Origin: Planctomycetota bacterium
Lineage (GTDB): Bacteria > Planctomycetota > Phycisphaerae > Sedimentisphaerales > Anaerobacaceae
Direction of reading: 5' to 3'
Length of the DNA stretch: 45,909 nucleotides
Assembly: GCA_022563885.1 (NCBI GenBank)
Contig: JADFMM010000016.1
Coordinates: forward strand, 1-45,909
Within the stretch, counting starts at the first letter, position 1. The number at the start of each line of letters is the position of its first letter. This document shows, one piece after another, positions 42,175-45,909 of the stretch. The position numbers and the translations under genes are program-made. The notes below the pieces were generated by a model. That model saw only the letters and a list, made by a program, of their open reading frames with translations. It did not search any database and was not told the DNA's origin.

Positions 42175-44508
42175 ATGGAGAAAGACCGAGCCCGTCGCTA
42201 TGACACGGCGAGCGGCTTGGCGCAGGATGTCAAACGCTTCCTCAATGACGAACCCGTCGCCGCCGCGGCCCCCAGCCTTTGGTACACACTGCAAAAATTA
42301 GCGCGACGGAACAGGGTGATCTTTGCCGCCGCAACGGCGATCGCGGCGTCACTCATTCTGGGTCTTGGCCTGGCACTTTATGCTTTCGCTCGGGAGCGCG
42401 TGGCCAGGAGCGACGCGGAGTTTCAGAGGGCGGAGGCCGAGCAATCTCAACGCATGGAATCCGAGCAGCGGCGGCGCGCAGTAGCCAACGCCCTGGGGGC
42501 CCGCCGGCTGCAATACGCCGCAGACATACGAATGGCACAGCTCGCTCTCCAAGACTCCGATCTGGGGCTGGCGAAGCAGATCTTGAACTCACACGTCCCG
42601 AGCGATGCCGAGCACGGGCCTGACCTGCGGGGGTGGGAGTGGCGTTATCTCTGGGACCAGTGCCGCGATGAAGCATTGATCTCCAATCGCGAGACAAGCG
42701 ATCCGGCCGAGAGCCTGACCGTAAGTCCGGATGGCTCGACCCTGATTGTGGGACACCGTTGGGGGACCATTCGACTCCTGGACGCTTTGACGCTCAAGCA
42801 TCTGCATACGCTGCAGGAAAGCGGGCAGTTCGCCAGAGTCGAATATTCACCCGATGGCAAGCTGCTGGCGGCGACTGGCGACAGCGGCGTCGTCAAACTG
42901 TGGGACGTTGGGACATGGACAGAACGAGACGAGTTGCCCCGCACACGAGAAATATGGGAGCTGGCCTTCTCGCCGGACAGTCAGTGGCTGGCGACCTTTG
43001 CAAATAACGGGGTCGCGCGGATTTGGTCCGTTGCGACAGGGGAGATCGCGCACGTATTCCCAGGCTTTGAGCCGTACGGGGCGGGAATGACCTTTTCTCC
43101 CGATAGTCGGAGCCTTGCCGTCGGTGGCAAAGGTGGCCGGATTCGTATCTTCGATGTGAAGACCGGCGATCCGGTGCGTAAGATGCATTCTCCCGAGAAA
43201 GGCGTGGCCGCCCTGGGCTTCTCATCCGATGGCTCCCTGCTGGCTGCCGGCGGCTGGCCGACAGGGCTGATCACCTTATGGGACACCAAAACGGGAAAAC
43301 TTGTCGGGGAGCTCCGCGGCCATGGCGCCTGGGTCAGTTCGGTCATGTTTTCAAGAGACGACCAGACACTTGTCTCCGCCAGCGCGGATCAAACCATCCG
43401 AATCTGGGATATGGACGCGAGAGAGAATCGCACGGTGCTACAGGGTAGCCTGGATGAAATTTGGGACCTGGCCTGGCTTGCAGAGGGTCAGCAATTCGTT
43501 TCCGCGGCCAAAGACGGAACGGTCTCCCGGTGGGAGGCGTCCCCCACCTCCGATGACGATCAGCCCACCATTATCCCCGGCCTTCGCAAGTCTTTGGGCC
43601 TTGCCAAAGCCGGCTCTCAGCTCGTTGCGGTCAACCAGGATCAATCCGTGGTGCTGGCCGATTTACGCCGTCCGGGACGGGTCAAGGTTGTCGAGTCACT
43701 TGGTACCAGCCATCACGGGCTTGCATGGTGCGCCGAAAGAGGTTTGTTGGCGTCGTGCAAGTGGAGAGAGATCACGGTCTGGTCCGACGAGGAAAAGGAG
43801 TCAGTCGCCTTTCGGCATGACCTGGAAGGTAGGATTCAATTCATGCGATTCCTCGACGATGGCGCTTATCTCATGGTCCTCTCTGATAAACATGAGGTGG
43901 CCGTGTGGGACACGAAAACCTGGAATGCAGCCGATGAAAGGGTGCAGCTTTCGAAGGGGATAGTGGCGGATCTGCAAAAGGGTCGGACTTGGCGCGGTCC
44001 CACCGAAATCCTTAAGATTTCGCCCGATGGAAGCCGGCTTGCCATCGGCACCGAACGGGGATATGTGGTCTGGTTTGACCTCAAGAGTGGGTATCAGTTG
44101 TCGGAGACGCGGTGTCATCGTGGCTGGTTTAATGCCCTCGCATTCTCGGCGGATGGCAAGCTTGCGGCTTCATGCAGTTCGGGCGGCTATGTGGTCTTGT
44201 GGGATGTGCACTCTGGCAAGCAGATCGGCAACAAAATTCGGGCCTCCCGGCGATCGACGCAGGGCGTGGCCTTTTCGCCCGATGGCGCGCGCCTGGTGAC
44301 CGGCCATGCGCGTCCCGGGCGGATCAAGGTCTGGGATCTTGCCACAAGACGACAGCTTCTGGAACTGCCCTGCGGCGGCGGATCGCAGGCGACCCATCTG
44401 GCATTCTGGCCGGACGGACCGGGCCTAGTCGCCTGCGATGGTGAAAATCTAGTCATCTGGCGTGCCCGGTCCTTGGATGAGATCCAAGCGGCTGAGAGGG
44501 CACGCTGA
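42175..44508 (+). CDS. WD40-repeat protein, remnant of a Ser/Thr kinase lacking its kinase domain
   Basis: This 777-residue open frame begins in the last helix of a eukaryotic-like kinase (MEKDRARRYDTASGLAQDVK, FLNDEPVA), which in intact relatives follows about 300 residues of kinase domain. That part is absent. A membrane segment follows (about 43-69, VIFAAATAIAASLILGLGLALYAF), then a coiled coil (RAEAEQSQRMESEQRRR), then about ten WD40 repeats to the end (VEYSPDGKLLAATGDSGVVK, LWDV, LVSASADQTIRIWDM). The repeats form one or two propellers that bind protein partners. The start codon is simply the first Met, with no ribosome binding site seen. The rest is intact, so truncation is recent or the product is still made from another promoter. 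Confidence 0.85.
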   Translation: MEKDRARRYDTASGLAQDVKRFLNDEPVAAAAPSLWYTLQKLARRNRVIFAAATAIAASLILGLGLALYAFARERVARSDAEFQRAEAEQSQRMESEQRRRAVANALGARRLQYAADIRMAQLALQDSDLGLAKQILNSHVPSDAEHGPDLRGWEWRYLWDQCRDEALISNRETSDPAESLTVSPDGSTLIVGHRWGTIRLLDALTLKHLHTLQESGQFARVEYSPDGKLLAATGDSGVVKLWDVGTWTERDELPRTREIWELAFSPDSQWLATFANNGVARIWSVATGEIAHVFPGFEPYGAGMTFSPDSRSLAVGGKGGRIRIFDVKTGDPVRKMHSPEKGVAALGFSSDGSLLAAGGWPTGLITLWDTKTGKLVGELRGHGAWVSSVMFSRDDQTLVSASADQTIRIWDMDARENRTVLQGSLDEIWDLAWLAEGQQFVSAAKDGTVSRWEASPTSDDDQPTIIPGLRKSLGLAKAGSQLVAVNQDQSVVLADLRRPGRVKVVESLGTSHHGLAWCAERGLLASCKWREITVWSDEEKESVAFRHDLEGRIQFMRFLDDGAYLMVLSDKHEVAVWDTKTWNAADERVQLSKGIVADLQKGRTWRGPTEILKISPDGSRLAIGTERGYVVWFDLKSGYQLSETRCHRGWFNALAFSADGKLAASCSSGGYVVLWDVHSGKQIGNKIRASRRSTQGVAFSPDGARLVTGHARPGRIKVWDLATRRQLLELPCGGGSQATHLAFWPDGPGLVACDGENLVIWRARSLDEIQAAERAR

Positions 44509-44758
44509 GAGAGACGACACCTCCTTCTTGTCCGGCGTTTGCCAGCGACACCCTGCGCTTCTCTTTCGTTCACCCCTTCCTCAATCGCAAGACGAATCGA
44601 TTCACCGTTGGCCTTTCCATGTCTATACCTGGGGTCGCTGGAAAAAAACAGGCCAAACAGGAAAAACACTGATCCCTCCCTCACCCCGTTCTCGCTGTTA
44701 GGGTAAAGCACCCTACGTAATGGGATGCCACATAACCCTCTTTCAGGAGAATTGACCC
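44509..44758. other. Gap before the right-edge gene
   Basis: These 250 bases hold no recognisable gene. The end contains AGGAGA (44745-44750), the ribosome binding site of the next gene. No clear terminator is visible. Confidence 0.5.
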
Positions 44759-45909
44759 ATGAAAGCAACGGATTCGATTCATCGCCGCCTGTGGGTGGCA
44801 CTCGGCCTGGCCGCGCTCCTCCCGGCGATCGCCATGGCGGAATTTACCCTCGATGTCGAAGTCATCGGCAAGGGGGAGATTGCCCTCACCCCGGAAACGG
44901 GCCCCTATGCGGAAGGCACTGAGGTCACGCTCACCGTCCATCCGGAGTTACGCCATGCCTTGGCCGGCTGGGGCGGTGACGCCTCAGGTCAGGCGGATGA
45001 GATCATCGTCACCATGGACGCCGACAAATCGATCCGTGCCGAATTCGGCAAGATCGTCATCGTCGGACCGCACCAATATGTCTTCGGCGCGGCAACACCC
45101 TCCTTGGCCAGACGATTCACCACGGAGGGACACTTTATCAGTGGCGACGATCTTTCCTTGTATTACGTTAAGATACGCTACGACCGTCTGCCCCAAACGG
45201 TGACTTCGATATTCAGGGTCACTCGGCCCGATATCAACGCACCCTGGGGCGAACCGGTGGACCTGATGAAGGACAACGTCAATGCGGGCCTGAATTACAA
45301 TTGGGCCATGAAACCGAGCCTCACGGACGACGGGTTGACGCTGTGCTACCTCTCGATCCAGGTCGCCAATCCTGGCGCGTGGCCTACGGCGAGCCGATGG
45401 TTGGCCGTCTACCGAGCCTCTCTGGAGGAAGAATTTGACTTCTCCGAGCCCGAGCAGCTTGGCCCCCCGGCGTGGGAGGACGAAGCCGGTCCAGGTTCCA
45501 TCACGCGTGATGGAACCGGTTTTGTATACACGTCGGAGCGTGCCGGCGGTAGTTCTGAGGGCGCTATTTGGTACACCGCTTGGGATCCAAATGGCTATGC
45601 CGTCGGAGAACCGACCTTGGTGGCTGCCGATCCCGATCAGCGCTATACATCACCCGAAATGTCGGCGGACGGTCTCACCGTCATGTTTTGGAACCCCGGT
45701 AGCCCCCACACCATCTACATGGTCGCCCGTGCCTCGGTCCACGACCCCTGGAGCCCTGCGGTCAGCCTGCCCACACCGATTGCCTTAGGCCGCGAACACT
45801 TTGCCTCGATGTCTTCGGATATGACGAAGATTTACTTCGACTCCCACCGTCCTGGTACTACGCCAATTGATCCTCGCGATCCCCGGGGTCCCCCGCCCGG
45901 CGGGCCAGG
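44759..45909 (+). CDS. Secreted protein with InlB-like repeat and PD40-like propeller, cut by window end
   Basis: An open frame of 383 codons runs off the right edge without a stop. AGGAGA lies eight bases before ATG. Residues 1-27 are a signal peptide (LWVALGLAALLPAIAMA). Residues 28-90 match a divergent InlB B-repeat (VIGKGEIALTPETG, ALAGWGGDASGQADEI, ADKSIRAEFG), a small beta-module of surface proteins. From about residue 155 blocks such as PSLTDDGLTLCYLSIQ, GSITRDGTGFVYTSERAGG, PEMSADGLTVMFW and ASMSSDMTKIYFDSHR are PD40-type propeller blades common in planctomycete secreted proteins. The last visible residues (DPRDPRGPPPGGP) are a Pro-rich linker, so more domains probably follow. Confidence 0.85.
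   Translation, partial: MKATDSIHRRLWVALGLAALLPAIAMAEFTLDVEVIGKGEIALTPETGPYAEGTEVTLTVHPELRHALAGWGGDASGQADEIIVTMDADKSIRAEFGKIVIVGPHQYVFGAATPSLARRFTTEGHFISGDDLSLYYVKIRYDRLPQTVTSIFRVTRPDINAPWGEPVDLMKDNVNAGLNYNWAMKPSLTDDGLTLCYLSIQVANPGAWPTASRWLAVYRASLEEEFDFSEPEQLGPPAWEDEAGPGSITRDGTGFVYTSERAGGSSEGAIWYTAWDPNGYAVGEPTLVAADPDQRYTSPEMSADGLTVMFWNPGSPHTIYMVARASVHDPWSPAVSLPTPIALGREHFASMSSDMTKIYFDSHRPGTTPIDPRDPRGPPPGGP

Noticed and set aside
1-45909. tRNA, rRNA, riboswitch and prophage signals
   Set aside because: I saw no cloverleaf, rRNA segment, known riboswitch core or phage structural gene in reading both strands.

Overview
The window (45,909 bases, mostly GC-rich) looks like chromosomal DNA of a Gram-negative bacterium, probably Planctomycetota or a neighbouring lineage such as other PVC bacteria or Hydrogenedentota. 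The evidence is a DUF1592/DUF1552 pair of secreted proteins with c-type haem motifs, eukaryotic-like Ser/Thr kinases fused to TPR or WD40 modules, secreted LamG/fibronectin-like proteins with planctomycete-style dockerin-like segments, and large secreted beta-helix proteins. The peptidoglycan genes are of the meso-diaminopimelate type (MurE has DNPR), and an autotransporter implies an outer membrane. The phylum is an inference; no rRNA or tRNA gene is present.

Layout. (1) 0.6-4.9 kb: an ECF sigma factor and a cupin anti-sigma factor, divergent from secreted DUF4331 and DUF4198 proteins. (2) 5.2-12.9 kb: an S9 peptidase, a 1167-residue autotransporter with its own promoter, a small secreted protein of unknown function and an ABM-like protein. 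(3) 12.9-17.1 kb, minus strand: murE-murF-mraY with a recognisable promoter. (4) 17.3-23.0 kb: a transglutaminase-like protein and a frameshifted LamG giant. (5) 23.2-27.5 kb, plus strand: murC-murB-ddl-ftsQ. Blocks 3 and 5 are two halves of a division/cell-wall (dcw) cluster facing away from each other; ftsI, murD, ftsW and murG are not in the window. (6) 27.7-33.1 kb: DUF1592, DUF1552 and ankyrin genes. (7) 33.2-37.8 kb: three decayed genes (sialidase-like fragment, beta-helix, Ser/Thr kinase-TPR). (8) 38-45.9 kb: an AT-richer beta-helix gene, a toxin-antitoxin pair with a leaderless promoter, an IS110-family element with a structured leader that could hold a bridge RNA, a WD40 protein that has lost its kinase domain, and a partial secreted protein at the right edge.

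The most unusual feature is two families of full-length palindromic, MITE-like repeats. Family 1 (about 160 bp, four copies) has ends reading GGCTnTGTCGGAAAACTC and is largely free of stop codons. One copy fills the murF-mraY junction and supplies the base sequence immediately before the mraY start codon. Another is read through as the last 70 or so residues of Ddl, resembling the protein-coding palindromic elements of Rickettsia. Family 2 (about 183 bp, two copies) has ends based on CGGCAAGAAATAA. One copy starts at the last base of the DUF1552 stop codon and fills most of the gap to the ankyrin gene.

Frameshifts are concentrated in four secreted or signalling genes, while the peptidoglycan genes and all other long genes are open. 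This favours real gene decay over uniform sequencing error, although several of the shifts are single-base changes in short homopolymers.
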